From positions 40,261 through 104,260 of the forward strand of contig NZ_BGJX01000011.1 in assembly GCF_009811655.1 (NCBI RefSeq): a stretch of DNA of 64,000 bases, in the 5' to 3' direction. Position numbers and translations under genes: made by a program. Positions 36,101 to 43,925 of this stretch are shown in pieces (position 1 is the stretch's first letter; each line of letters opens with the position of its first letter). The DNA comes from Methylosinus sp. Ce-a6 (GTDB lineage Bacteria > Pseudomonadota > Alphaproteobacteria > Rhizobiales > Beijerinckiaceae). The notes beneath the pieces are model-generated. The model saw nothing but the letters and a program-made list of their open reading frames with translations. It ran no database searches and had not been told where the DNA came from.

Positions 36101-39100
36101 CGCAATTGGGTCTCGACGCTGCAGGCCTCCGATTTCGCGCAAGGCGCGGCGAAATATGTGACGCAAGTGATCGAGGAGACGATCGTCGAGCGCAAGCTGA
36201 CGAGCGGCAAAGAGGCGCGAGGAATAGAGCTCGAGGCGCGCGAGGCCGGCGTCTATGTCGTGCAATTGGAGGCCTATGATCGCATCGGCCGGCGCCAGCA
36301 AATGAGCGTCGATTTCTTCGTCGGCGGCAATACGCCGGTCACTTTCCAGCGTCCGCCGGCCTCGACCGCGACGATCACGACCGACAAGCAATCCTATGCG
36401 CCCGGCGAGACGGCGACGCTCATCATTCAATCGCCGTTCCAGAACGCCAAGGCGCTCGTTATCGTCGAGCAGCCCAATGGCGTGTTCGATTATCAGTTCA
36501 TCGACATCGCCAATGGCTTCGGGCGCTATGCGCTCGACCTTCGCAAGGAGCAGACGCCGAAGCTCGCCGTGCATTTCCTCATCATGCGCGGTCGCTTGAA
36601 GGACAGCGCGCCGGCGCCCGCCTCCAATATCGATCAGGGCAAGCCGGTGACGATCGCCGCGACCAAATGGATCGAGGTGACGCCGGTCGAGAACATCGTG
36701 ACGGCGAAGCTCGATTATCCGGCGAAGGCGCGTCCGGGGCAGGAGGTCGAGGTCACGCTGCGCCTCTCCGACCATCTCGGCAAGCCGCTTTCCGGCGAAG
36801 CGACTTTCTGGATGGTGGATCAGGCGGTGCTGTCGCTCGCGAAAGAGCGGCCGCTCGATCCGCTGCCGGATTTCATCGTCGAGCGCGGGACGAAGCTCGC
36901 CGCGCGCGACACGCGCAATCTCGCCTTCGGCAAGATACCTCTCGAAGAGATCCCGGGCGGCGACGCCGGGCTCGACGAATGGGGCGCGGAAACAAATGTC
37001 AGCGTGCGCAAGAATTTCACGCCCGTGCCGATCTATCTGCCGAGCGTGAAGATCGGCGCCGACGGGCTCGCCAAGATCAAGATGAAGCTCCCCGACACGC
37101 TCACTGTCTTCAAGCTGCGCGCCAAGGCGGTGAGCGGCGCCGATCGTTTCGGCTATGCGACGGGCGAGATGCTCATTCGTCAGGAGCTCGTCGCGCAGCC
37201 CGTGCTGCCGCGCTTTTTGCGGCCGGGCGACGAGCTCGATGTGTCTGTCATAGCCCGCATCGTCGAGGGGCCGGGCGGCGGCGGCAGAGCGTCGATCGCC
37301 GCCGAAGGCTTGTCGCTCGCGAGCAATGCGCCGCAAGGTTTCTCATGGTCCGCGAACAAACCAGCGCGCATAGATGTCGCCGCGAGCGTGCCGGAGCCCG
37401 CGCCCGGAAAGGAGAGCGTGAAGCTGAATTTCCGCGTGGAGCGCGACGTCGACCGCGCGCGCGACGCGGTGGAGATCGAATTGCCGATCCGGCCCGATCG
37501 TCTCCCAGTGCGGCGCTACGAGATCGTCGAGATCGGGCCGGGCGAAAGCAAGACGCTCGCCGCAGCGAGCGACGAGGCGCGGCCCGGATCGTTCAGGCGT
37601 GACGTGACGCTCGCCGGCGATCCTGCGCTCGTCAAGCTGATCGCCGGTCTGAATGCGCTCGTCGAATATCCCTACGGCTGCACGGAGCAACGCTTGTCGC
37701 TCGCGCGCGCGGCGCTGGCGCTGAAGAGCTTCACGCCCATTCTCTCGGCGGCGGGGCTCGAGAATCGTCTCGCCAGCGACCTGCGCAACACGATCCGCGC
37801 GATCGATCAATCGATCGACGCCGACGGGCTCGTCGCCTTCTGGCCGCGCTCGCGCGGCAATGTGTCGCTGACCGCCTGGGCCTACTCCTTCCTCGCGAGC
37901 GCGGAGCGCGCCGGTGAGCCGATCGACAGACCGCTCGCCGATCGGCTCGCCAATGTGTTGAAGCTGTCGCTGCGCTCCGATTATCCGCGCCTGCTCTCTG
38001 GCGAGGAATTGCGTGAGCGCGTCGAGGCGCTGATCGCGCTCGCCGAAGGCGGCAAGCTCGACGAATCCTATGTCGCCGAGCTTTCGCGCCACGCCGATTT
38101 CATGCCGAACGCCAGCGTGGCGGAACTGACGCGCGCCGCCGCGCGGGCGCGGGCGGGCGATCGGCGCATCGTCGATTCGCTGCTCGATTCGCTGTGGAGC
38201 CGCGTGAAGATCCTCTCGCGCAATGGCGCGCAATATTATGCCGGCCAGGCGGCGGATGGCGGCAATCCGGCGATCCTGCCCTCCGAGACGCGCGCGCTCG
38301 CGGAGATGGTTCGCGCCGTCGCGGTCGCTTCGCCTTCGGACCCGCGCGCCGGCCTGTTGCGCGACGCGCTGCTGCGACTGGGCGAAGGCGACGGCTGGGG
38401 CTCGACCAACGCCACCGCGGCGGCGATCGACGCGCTCGCGGAAATTTGGCGGCGTCCGCAATCGCCCCTGCCTGTCGCGTTCTCGCAAGACGGCGCGGGC
38501 GAGGAGACGGCGACGCTCGACGCGAACGCGCCGTTGCTGCGCAAGACGAGCGACGCGCCCTCGGCGTTCACCATCGCGAATAGAGGAACGGCGCCGATCG
38601 TCGCGCTCGTCGAGACGCGCTATGAGCCGAAGGAGAGCGGCGCGAGGGCCGCGCCGGTGAGCGAAAGTTTCGCTCTGACGCGCGACATTCTTCGCGTGGG
38701 CAAAGCGGATGCGCCGCAGGAGAAAGTCGCGGCGGAGAATGGCGTCGTGAAGCTCGCTCTCGGCGATGTGATCGAGGAGACGGCGGAGCTCGTCAATCCG
38801 CAGGATCGCACACATGTGGCGATCTCGCTGCCGTTGCCGGCGGGCTTCGAGCCTTTAAATCCCAATCTCGCGACGGCGCCCGCCGAGGCGCGGCCGTCCT
38901 TCGCGCCGACGCTCGCGCCGACCAGCGTCTCCTTCGGCGACGATCGCATGTTCTACGCCTACGATCAATTGCCCAAGGGAACTTATCGTTTCGCTTTCCG
39001 CGCCAAGGCGCAGACGGCGGGCGCCTTCACCGAGCCGCCGGGTGTCGTCGAGACGATGTATAAGAAAGGCGTGCAGGCGCAGAGCGCCGGCAAGCGCGTG

Positions 39101-39115
39101 GAAATCACGAAATGA
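33158..39115 (+). CDS. Bacterial alpha-2-macroglobulin family protein
   Basis: A protein of about 1985 residues, of the YfhM type, that traps proteases in the periplasm. It has serial macroglobulin domains with a bait-like acidic/Ser region (near residues 770-790), the thioester motif CTEQ with Cys1508 in YPYGCTEQRLSLARAAL, and the helical thioester domain after it. I start at ATG 33158 because GAGG precedes it; the frame is open from ATG 33077, which overlaps the upstream stop as ATGA. A palindromic family D repeat encodes roughly residues 14-39, inside the signal peptide. PBP1C follows with another ATGA overlap, the classic a2M-pbpC pair. Confidence 0.92.
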   Translation: MKRFLLLFPNLSAVIASAAKRSRVMGRLLDRFVALLAMTGARVVLLLLACLSISAPLRAEPAYFDQLRRADGARIVPDKFLRSYDPITIFFDRDAGPKAGGPEDAHEKFVKLSGEPAGEWRWIGARALQFRPAEPWKPLQRVDVEAGAAATRLVALLPTPASTNPTEGADPIADLEQITLTFPEPVDIAALTRLLTIELRPAPGISPLGGQLLTPKDYDIRPLERADRNAAQSVAIRLRESLRDGRVAILRLKLADEPGLDDEIFELRARSAAPFAVTEASCGRGWSDDKQDGVLRCAFGYAVAASSVSSSEGEEESAPVSNYQPANRRRLTLTFTEQPDEVDILRAREALRISPPLDDLSVEIDRKRLDVYGKFLSDRIYELVLAPGALRDIRKRALASRFSLRFAFDRDKPALAWDAAQGLVERFGPQLLPLRGRGYDRADIRIHAIDPLARDFWPFPKSGVETDDAAAPPLPGNEPAHWGETDAPEAAAIAERIKALGSPTVSALLDLPIRRNGADAKFGLDLSSQFAKIAGAGQPGTYLVGLRAVDEKKRHWLRAQVTDLSLSAIEERARVRFTVTSLSTAQPAAGAEVRLEGVKGEKFVTLARGITDNAGFFVFDPGKRAEADVRRIVVTKGLDTLVIDANDGPSEYARENWTKPDGAWLAWTADPEAPRKEEPRTLCHVFAERPIYRPEEAVHIKGFVRAYRDGALSIAKKGGTLVVSGPSNQEWRIPVKLDASGSFYHKFDAQTPATGEYSLRFEPDGAQPKKSDAKSEDTEAANENTDAEGEAQTVSCGQFPFKKEAYGLPSFEVALNAPQIVPLDGEFNVDLVARYFAGGLVSERPVKWRAVQFPHMFQPPGREGFLFSTDARFSGEGKFKSSPVLERDARTDAGGASRMTFDTTIEPTAQPRRYSIEATVTGDDGVEVRNVHNVIAVPPFVLGVKLPRYVERPGAVTPEFLALDGKGETVEGLFVTMRFIKRNWVSTLQASDFAQGAAKYVTQVIEETIVERKLTSGKEARGIELEAREAGVYVVQLEAYDRIGRRQQMSVDFFVGGNTPVTFQRPPASTATITTDKQSYAPGETATLIIQSPFQNAKALVIVEQPNGVFDYQFIDIANGFGRYALDLRKEQTPKLAVHFLIMRGRLKDSAPAPASNIDQGKPVTIAATKWIEVTPVENIVTAKLDYPAKARPGQEVEVTLRLSDHLGKPLSGEATFWMVDQAVLSLAKERPLDPLPDFIVERGTKLAARDTRNLAFGKIPLEEIPGGDAGLDEWGAETNVSVRKNFTPVPIYLPSVKIGADGLAKIKMKLPDTLTVFKLRAKAVSGADRFGYATGEMLIRQELVAQPVLPRFLRPGDELDVSVIARIVEGPGGGGRASIAAEGLSLASNAPQGFSWSANKPARIDVAASVPEPAPGKESVKLNFRVERDVDRARDAVEIELPIRPDRLPVRRYEIVEIGPGESKTLAAASDEARPGSFRRDVTLAGDPALVKLIAGLNALVEYPYGCTEQRLSLARAALALKSFTPILSAAGLENRLASDLRNTIRAIDQSIDADGLVAFWPRSRGNVSLTAWAYSFLASAERAGEPIDRPLADRLANVLKLSLRSDYPRLLSGEELRERVEALIALAEGGKLDESYVAELSRHADFMPNASVAELTRAAARARAGDRRIVDSLLDSLWSRVKILSRNGAQYYAGQAADGGNPAILPSETRALAEMVRAVAVASPSDPRAGLLRDALLRLGEGDGWGSTNATAAAIDALAEIWRRPQSPLPVAFSQDGAGEETATLDANAPLLRKTSDAPSAFTIANRGTAPIVALVETRYEPKESGARAAPVSESFALTRDILRVGKADAPQEKVAAENGVVKLALGDVIEETAELVNPQDRTHVAISLPLPAGFEPLNPNLATAPAEARPSFAPTLAPTSVSFGDDRMFYAYDQLPKGTYRFAFRAKAQTAGAFTEPPGVVETMYKKGVQAQSAGKRVEITK
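33196..33274. repeat. Repeat family D inside the alpha-2-macroglobulin signal peptide
   Basis: CGTCATCGCGAG... and ...CTCGCGATGACG bound a 79-bp palindromic element with AGCGAAGCGATC / GATCGCTTCGTCGCT inner arms. It is read in frame as VIASAAKRSR ... LLDRFVALLAMTG, the same peptide type encoded by the intergenic copy at 41527-41608. Confidence 0.85.
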
Positions 39116-41478
39116 CGAAGGTTCGCGAATTCCTTCTCCCGCTCTGCGGGAGAAGGTGGCCCTCGCGTCAGCGAGGGTCGGATGAGGGCTCTGACGGCTC
39201 CACGGACCCTCATCCGATCTCGCTTCGCGAAACCACCTTCTCCCGCAGGCGGGAGAAGGGATGCGCGCTCGGAAAGATTTCGTATGTCGTCGTCGCGCTG
39301 AGCATTGCGTCGCTTCTCCCTTCCGCTTTTTTCTTCGCCGACGCCGCTCTCTCCCGCGCCATTCTCACCGCCCCGCGACCCACTCCCATCGTCTATGATC
39401 GCAACGGCGCCTTTCTCACGCAGATCGGCGCGCGCGACGCGGCGCGGATCGATTATGGCTATTGGCCGTTGCGCGACGTTCCGCCGCGCGTCGCGCTAAT
39501 GACGCTCGCGCTCGAGGATCGGCGTTTCGCCTCGCATCCGGGCGTCGATATTCGCGCCGTGCTGCGCGCCGCTTGGCGCAATGTCACGCGGCCCGGGCGG
39601 CGCGAGGGCGCCTCCACCATCGCCATGCAGGCAGCGCGGATGCAAAATCCCGCGCCGCGCGGCTTTGCCGCCAAGATCATGGAGGCCGCGACGGCGCTGG
39701 CGCTCGTCGCGCGCCATGGCCATGAGGCGGTTCTCGCGCATTATCTGCGCCTCGCGCCCTATGGCAATGGCGGCCATGGGATCGCGCACGCCGCGCGCTT
39801 TTATTTCGACAAGCCTCTCGAAGATCTCTCCCTCGCCGAGATCGCTCTGCTCGCGGCGGTTCCGCAATCGCCCGGCCGGATGAATCTCTTTCATGAGAGC
39901 GGTCTCGCGCAGGCCCGCGCGCGCGCCGCGCGCGCGCTCGCCTTTCTCGCGCGCGAAAAACTCGCCCCGCCGGAGCAGATCGCGCTGGCGACGAAGCAGC
40001 TCGCGACGCTGCGGCCCGCCGGCGCCGCGCGGCGGCCGGACGCGCTGCATCTCGCATTGCGTTACGAGCAGCTCGCGCGCGAAGGGCTCGTGGCGGCGGC
40101 TTCTCCTCATGATCCGCGCATCGGCGCGACGATCGATCTCGCGCTGCAGGAGAAGCTCGCGCAGCTTTCGCGGCGTTATCTCTCGCTCTGGCGTTCGGCC
40201 GGCGCGCGGCAGGTGGCGTTGATGGCGGTGGAGCGCGGCACGGGCGCCGTGCTCGCCGATATCGGCTCCTCCGACTATCGCGACCGGCGGGACGGCGCGA
40301 TCGATTTCACGCGCGCATCGCGCTCGCCGGGCTCGACGCTGAAGCCCTTCGTCTATGCGCTCGCCTTCGAGCGCGGCGCGCTCCAATCGACGGATCTTCT
40401 CGCCGATGTTCCGGAAGGCGCCTCCGGCGTCAGCAACGCCGATGGAGTCTTTCTCGGGCCCATGCCGCCGCGTCAGGCGCTCGCCAATTCGCGCAATGTG
40501 CCGGCGACCAATCTGCTGCGCCGCGTCGGGCTCGAGGCCAATTTCCAATTTCTGCACGAGCTCGGCCTGCACGACCTCGAGGCGCCGGCGGAGTCCTTGG
40601 GGCTTTCCATGGCGATCGGCGCATTGCCGACGCGGCTCGAACATCTGGTGCGCGCCTATGGCGCGCTCGCCGAAGACGGCGTGCTGTCCGATCTCGTCTT
40701 TGCGAAAGAGCAGACGCGGCGCCGCTCCATTCGCGTGATGTCGAGCGACACGGCGCAACTCGTCACCTCCATGCTCGCCGATCCGCTCGCGCGCCTGCCG
40801 AGCTTTCCACGCTATGGCCCGCTCGAATATCCTTTCGCCGTCGCGGTGAAGACCGGCACCTCGCAGGCCTATCGCGACGCCTGGACCATCGCCTTCTCGC
40901 GCAAGGCGATCGTCGGCGTATGGATCGGCCGCGGCGACGCCGGCCCGATGAACAGGCTGAGCGGCGCTTCGTCCAGCGCGCGTCTCGCTCATGCGGCGCT
41001 GACGCTCATTCATGGCGCGAAGCCCGGCGAGATCGTGCAGGAGGCCTTCCCGCCGCCGCAGGGCCGCGTTCCGGTGGAAATGTGCCTCGCCGGCGGACGC
41101 GGCGACGGGCGCTGCGGCGAGACGCTCGTCGAATGGGCGAAGCCGGAGACGGCGCCGCCGACGCGCGTCGCGCTCGCCGGCGCATCGCGGCCGACGCCGC
41201 CAGAGGCGACAATGGAGCTCGCGGTCGCGACGCCCGAGCATCGAACGCATATATGGCGCAATCCCGAGCAGCCGGCGGCGCTGAACAGGCTGGCCTTGCG
41301 CGCAAATGCGCCGGCTTCGGTGGAGCAGATTCTCTGGGTCGTCGACGGCGAGCCTTTTCTGCTGGCCGACGCCGACAAGCCCGTCTTCTGGCCCATGCAG
41401 CCGGGAACGCACCGCATTCAGGCGCGGCTACCGCTGCGGCCCGGCGCCTCGCGCGTCGTCGAGGTGACGATCGAGTGA
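39112..41478 (+). CDS. pbpC: Penicillin-binding protein 1C
   Basis: A 788-residue inner-membrane peptidoglycan synthase. A transmembrane segment (about 57-76) precedes a GT51 glycosyltransferase (EDRRFASHPGVD with Glu135, GASTIAMQAAR), the transpeptidase domain (active Ser408 in SPGSTLK, SRN, KTGTS from Lys580) and a C-terminal BiPBP-type beta domain. The start ATG overlaps the upstream stop (ATGA). The cytoplasmic tail of about 50 residues before the membrane segment is encoded by a palindromic repeat, and no other start codon lies between it and the membrane helix. In other bacteria pbpC is paired with alpha-2-macroglobulin, as here. Confidence 0.93.
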   Translation: MTKVREFLLPLCGRRWPSRQRGSDEGSDGSTDPHPISLRETTFSRRREKGCALGKISYVVVALSIASLLPSAFFFADAALSRAILTAPRPTPIVYDRNGAFLTQIGARDAARIDYGYWPLRDVPPRVALMTLALEDRRFASHPGVDIRAVLRAAWRNVTRPGRREGASTIAMQAARMQNPAPRGFAAKIMEAATALALVARHGHEAVLAHYLRLAPYGNGGHGIAHAARFYFDKPLEDLSLAEIALLAAVPQSPGRMNLFHESGLAQARARAARALAFLAREKLAPPEQIALATKQLATLRPAGAARRPDALHLALRYEQLAREGLVAAASPHDPRIGATIDLALQEKLAQLSRRYLSLWRSAGARQVALMAVERGTGAVLADIGSSDYRDRRDGAIDFTRASRSPGSTLKPFVYALAFERGALQSTDLLADVPEGASGVSNADGVFLGPMPPRQALANSRNVPATNLLRRVGLEANFQFLHELGLHDLEAPAESLGLSMAIGALPTRLEHLVRAYGALAEDGVLSDLVFAKEQTRRRSIRVMSSDTAQLVTSMLADPLARLPSFPRYGPLEYPFAVAVKTGTSQAYRDAWTIAFSRKAIVGVWIGRGDAGPMNRLSGASSSARLAHAALTLIHGAKPGEIVQEAFPPPQGRVPVEMCLAGGRGDGRCGETLVEWAKPETAPPTRVALAGASRPTPPEATMELAVATPEHRTHIWRNPEQPAALNRLALRANAPASVEQILWVVDGEPFLLADADKPVFWPMQPGTHRIQARLPLRPGASRVVEVTIE
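39132..39260. repeat. Palindromic element inside the pbpC N-terminus
   Basis: CCTTCTCCCGC-tct-GCGGGAGAAGG opens the element, and CCTTCTCCCGC...GCGGGAGAAGG closes it; GGTCGGATGAGGG and CCCTCATCCGA lie inside. It resembles intergenic repeats elsewhere in the window and is translated as residues 7-50 of PBP1C. Confidence 0.8.
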
Positions 41479-41526
41479 TACGGTTTCCGTGCGAGACGGT
41501 TTCCGTGTGAATGCATTCCGCATGGT

Positions 41527-41608
41527 CGTCATTGCGAGGAGCGGAGCGACGAAGCAATCCAGGGGCCGCCCCACGGCCCTGGATTGCTTCGCTTCGCTCG
41601 CAATGACG
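41527..41608. repeat. Repeat family D, intergenic copy
   Basis: CGTCATTGCGAGGAGCGG ... CGCTTCGCTCGCAATGACG, a palindromic 82-bp element with GAAGCAATCCAGG / CCTGGATTGCTTC arms, right after pbpC. A smaller palindrome GTCGTTGCGAGC-TT-CGCTCGCAACGAC follows at 41671-41697. Either could stop transcription of the operon. The rest of 41479-41731 holds nothing else. Confidence 0.85.
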
Positions 41609-41731
41609 GCCTGCACGGTCATCGCTTCGTCGAGCGACGCGATCACGCCGAAACGGCATGAAAAGCAGCAGTCGTTGCGAGCTTCGCTCGCAACGACGTT
41701 GCGCAAAGCCGCGTCGACGCCGGTCGCGTCG

Positions 41732-42736
41732 TCAGCGCAGCGGCAGATGCGAGAGGCGGAAGAAGGCGGAGACGAGCTTCACCATGAAGCCGACGAAACC
41801 CGAGCCGCCATAGAGCCCGTCCTTGTTGAGCTGCACATAGACATAGGCGGGCCGCCGCGATCGATTGGTCAATTCGCAAACGAGCACGCCTTCCCGCGCG
41901 CGCACGGATTCGAATAAAATTCGCGTCGCGGCGACGAACTCGCGCAGCCGCCCGCGCAGATCGGGCTTCGCTGCGGCGGCCGCCGGCGCGTCGCCGAGCT
42001 GCGACGGGGCAGTGTCCTCGTCATCTGGATGGCACTGGCTCGTCGGGCGCAGCTTGGAGTCGATATTCGCCGTCGCGGCGATGACATTGCCGAGCGCGAA
42101 ATCGCGGCTCTCGCCGGGCTCCAGCCTTTCGCACCACACCATGGTGCGGCCGGAGAGGCAGAGGATCGCCTGGCCGCTCGCATTCTCCAGCTCCTCCGTG
42201 CGATAGACATAAGGCGCGCGCGCCCAGCTCATGGTCGCCGCATCGCAGGGAACGGAGCGGATCGCCACCTCGGCGGAAGAGCAGAGATAGGCGGGTTGAA
42301 GAAACTTCAACGCGGGCGCGCCTTCGCGCGCGAGCTCGGCGAGGTCGATCTTCTCGACGACCTTGCCGTCGCCGGCGGAGAGCAAGATCTGCCGCTGCTC
42401 GCCGAGCGTCGTGACGCGGTTCAGCCGCACATCGCCGCCGCCGCAGAAAATCTGCAGAAAGGCGCGGCCTTCATTGGCGAAGAAGGAGCGCGGCGGCATC
42501 TCGTGCGGGCTCTGGCGCGGGATCGTCTTGACGCCGGGCCAGCGGCAGACGGAACGATTCGGACGATCGAAAAAGGCCGTGTTCGGCCCGAGCGTGACGA
42601 CGAGCCCTTCCTGCCCCTCGAGCAGGCGAAAATCGCTCTCGCCTTCCGCGAGCGTCAGACGATCGCGGCTGAAGAAGGGGTTGCGCGTGATCGTGCGCAG
42701 GCCGAGGTCGAGGAAAAAGGTCGGCGATAGATACAT
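41732..42736 (-). CDS. Conserved hypothetical protein
   Basis: A 334-residue protein I do not recognise. It lacks a signal peptide and membrane segments until a mildly hydrophobic C-terminus (GFVGFMVKLVSAFF). The N-terminal half alternates short strands and contains scattered Cys. A central disordered Ala/Pro/Asp stretch (about 235-255) precedes a final helix-strand region rich in Arg. ATG 42736 has an AAGGGGA ribosome site. It lies 130 bases downstream of the lipocalin-like gene on the same strand, so it may be the last gene of that ABC cluster. Confidence 0.6.
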   Translation of the reverse strand: MYLSPTFFLDLGLRTITRNPFFSRDRLTLAEGESDFRLLEGQEGLVVTLGPNTAFFDRPNRSVCRWPGVKTIPRQSPHEMPPRSFFANEGRAFLQIFCGGGDVRLNRVTTLGEQRQILLSAGDGKVVEKIDLAELAREGAPALKFLQPAYLCSSAEVAIRSVPCDAATMSWARAPYVYRTEELENASGQAILCLSGRTMVWCERLEPGESRDFALGNVIAATANIDSKLRPTSQCHPDDEDTAPSQLGDAPAAAAAKPDLRGRLREFVAATRILFESVRAREGVLVCELTNRSRRPAYVYVQLNKDGLYGGSGFVGFMVKLVSAFFRLSHLPLR

Positions 42737-42866
42737 GAGAAAATCCCCTTGGCGAGCGCCGCCGGACGCGCCGGCGAGAGCGTTGCGTCAGAAGAAGCGA
42801 ACCCGAGTATGGATAGAGCCGATGACGATGGGATCAAGCTTCGGCGACGACCTTCGCGGCCGAGCT

Positions 42867-43925
42867 TCAGTATCCCGTCATTTCGAGATAACCTTCGCCC
42901 CTCTGCGAGCCGGAAAAGGAGATCGGCCCTTCGAAATAGCCGACGCTCGTTCCCATGAAGCTCTGCGAATTGAGCGGTTTCGTGTCTATGTCGAGATGAA
43001 GGCTCGAAACGCGCAGGCGCCAGCGCGTCGGCAGCAGGCGGCCGGCGACGAGGCTCTCTTCGAGCGGCTCGAGCGATATGTCGTCGCGCGCGAGCGCGCG
43101 CGTCGCGCCGTCTGCGCCGATGAAGCTGCCGGCGTGAAAGGGAGGCGCCTTGTCGCTGCGCAGGCGAAACAGCATGAGCGCGGCGCCATTGTCGAGATGC
43201 AGCGAGAACCAGTCCCAGCCCTTCTGGTCTCCCGCGAGCGGTCGGCTGCTCCATTCATGGTCCATCCAGGCGCGGCCTGTCACCTTGCGCTCGACGCCGT
43301 CGATCGCGAGCGCGCCTTCGACGGAGTAGAAGGGCTGGCTGTAGTAATAGGAGGCCTGTCCGCTCTCGGCCTTGCGGCTGAAACCCGCTTCGCCATGCAG
43401 CGCCAGCGGCTTCTCGGCGGCGAGCGCGAGGCGGTAGCGAAAGCGAGGGCCAAAGGCCGCGATCTCGCCGCCGGAGAGATTCGCTCGCGCGGCGGTAAAG
43501 CTCCAGTCGTCGATGAAGGCGCGGAACGGCGCGGTCTCGACGCCAGCCTGTCCGACGCCGCCGCGCGCGTGCGTCTCGGCGAAGAGATGCAGGCTCTCCG
43601 TCGTCACCGCGGCATGGGCGACGAAGGCTTGCGGATCGTCCCAGCCTTCGCCTTCGCGCGGCGCGCGCGCATGGCGGAACAAGGTCCATTGCGCGCCATA
43701 GGCGCGGCCCGACTCGTCTTTCAGATTGGCGGTGAGATACCACCATTCGATGCGAAATTCGGGATGCGCGCCATGATCGCGCGGAAACACGAGGGCGTGG
43801 CCCGGCGCGGGCTCGGCGAAGCCCTGCGCCTCGTCGCCGAGGCCGGCGAATCCGGCGGCGCGCGCTTGCGGCGCGGCGCAGAGCGAAAGCATGAGCAGAA
43901 GGCCGAAAAATCGCTCAGCGTTCAT
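42867..43925 (-). CDS. CrtC/AttH lipocalin-like secreted protein
   Basis: A 352-residue exported protein of the carotenoid 1,2-hydratase/AttH superfamily: signal peptide (1-24, AARA cleavage), then a tandem lipocalin-like fold marked by RIEWWYLTANLKDE and WMDHEWSSRP...GWDWFSLHLDNG. Proteins of this type are encoded beside FtsX-type ABC transporters (AttEFGH in Agrobacterium) and are thought to handle a hydrophobic ligand at the envelope. The ATG at 43925 overlaps the permease 3' end by 11 bases. True carotenoid hydratase activity is unlikely in this context. Confidence 0.85.
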   Translation of the reverse strand: MNAERFFGLLLMLSLCAAPQARAAGFAGLGDEAQGFAEPAPGHALVFPRDHGAHPEFRIEWWYLTANLKDESGRAYGAQWTLFRHARAPREGEGWDDPQAFVAHAAVTTESLHLFAETHARGGVGQAGVETAPFRAFIDDWSFTAARANLSGGEIAAFGPRFRYRLALAAEKPLALHGEAGFSRKAESGQASYYYSQPFYSVEGALAIDGVERKVTGRAWMDHEWSSRPLAGDQKGWDWFSLHLDNGAALMLFRLRSDKAPPFHAGSFIGADGATRALARDDISLEPLEESLVAGRLLPTRWRLRVSSLHLDIDTKPLNSQSFMGTSVGYFEGPISFSGSQRGEGYLEMTGY

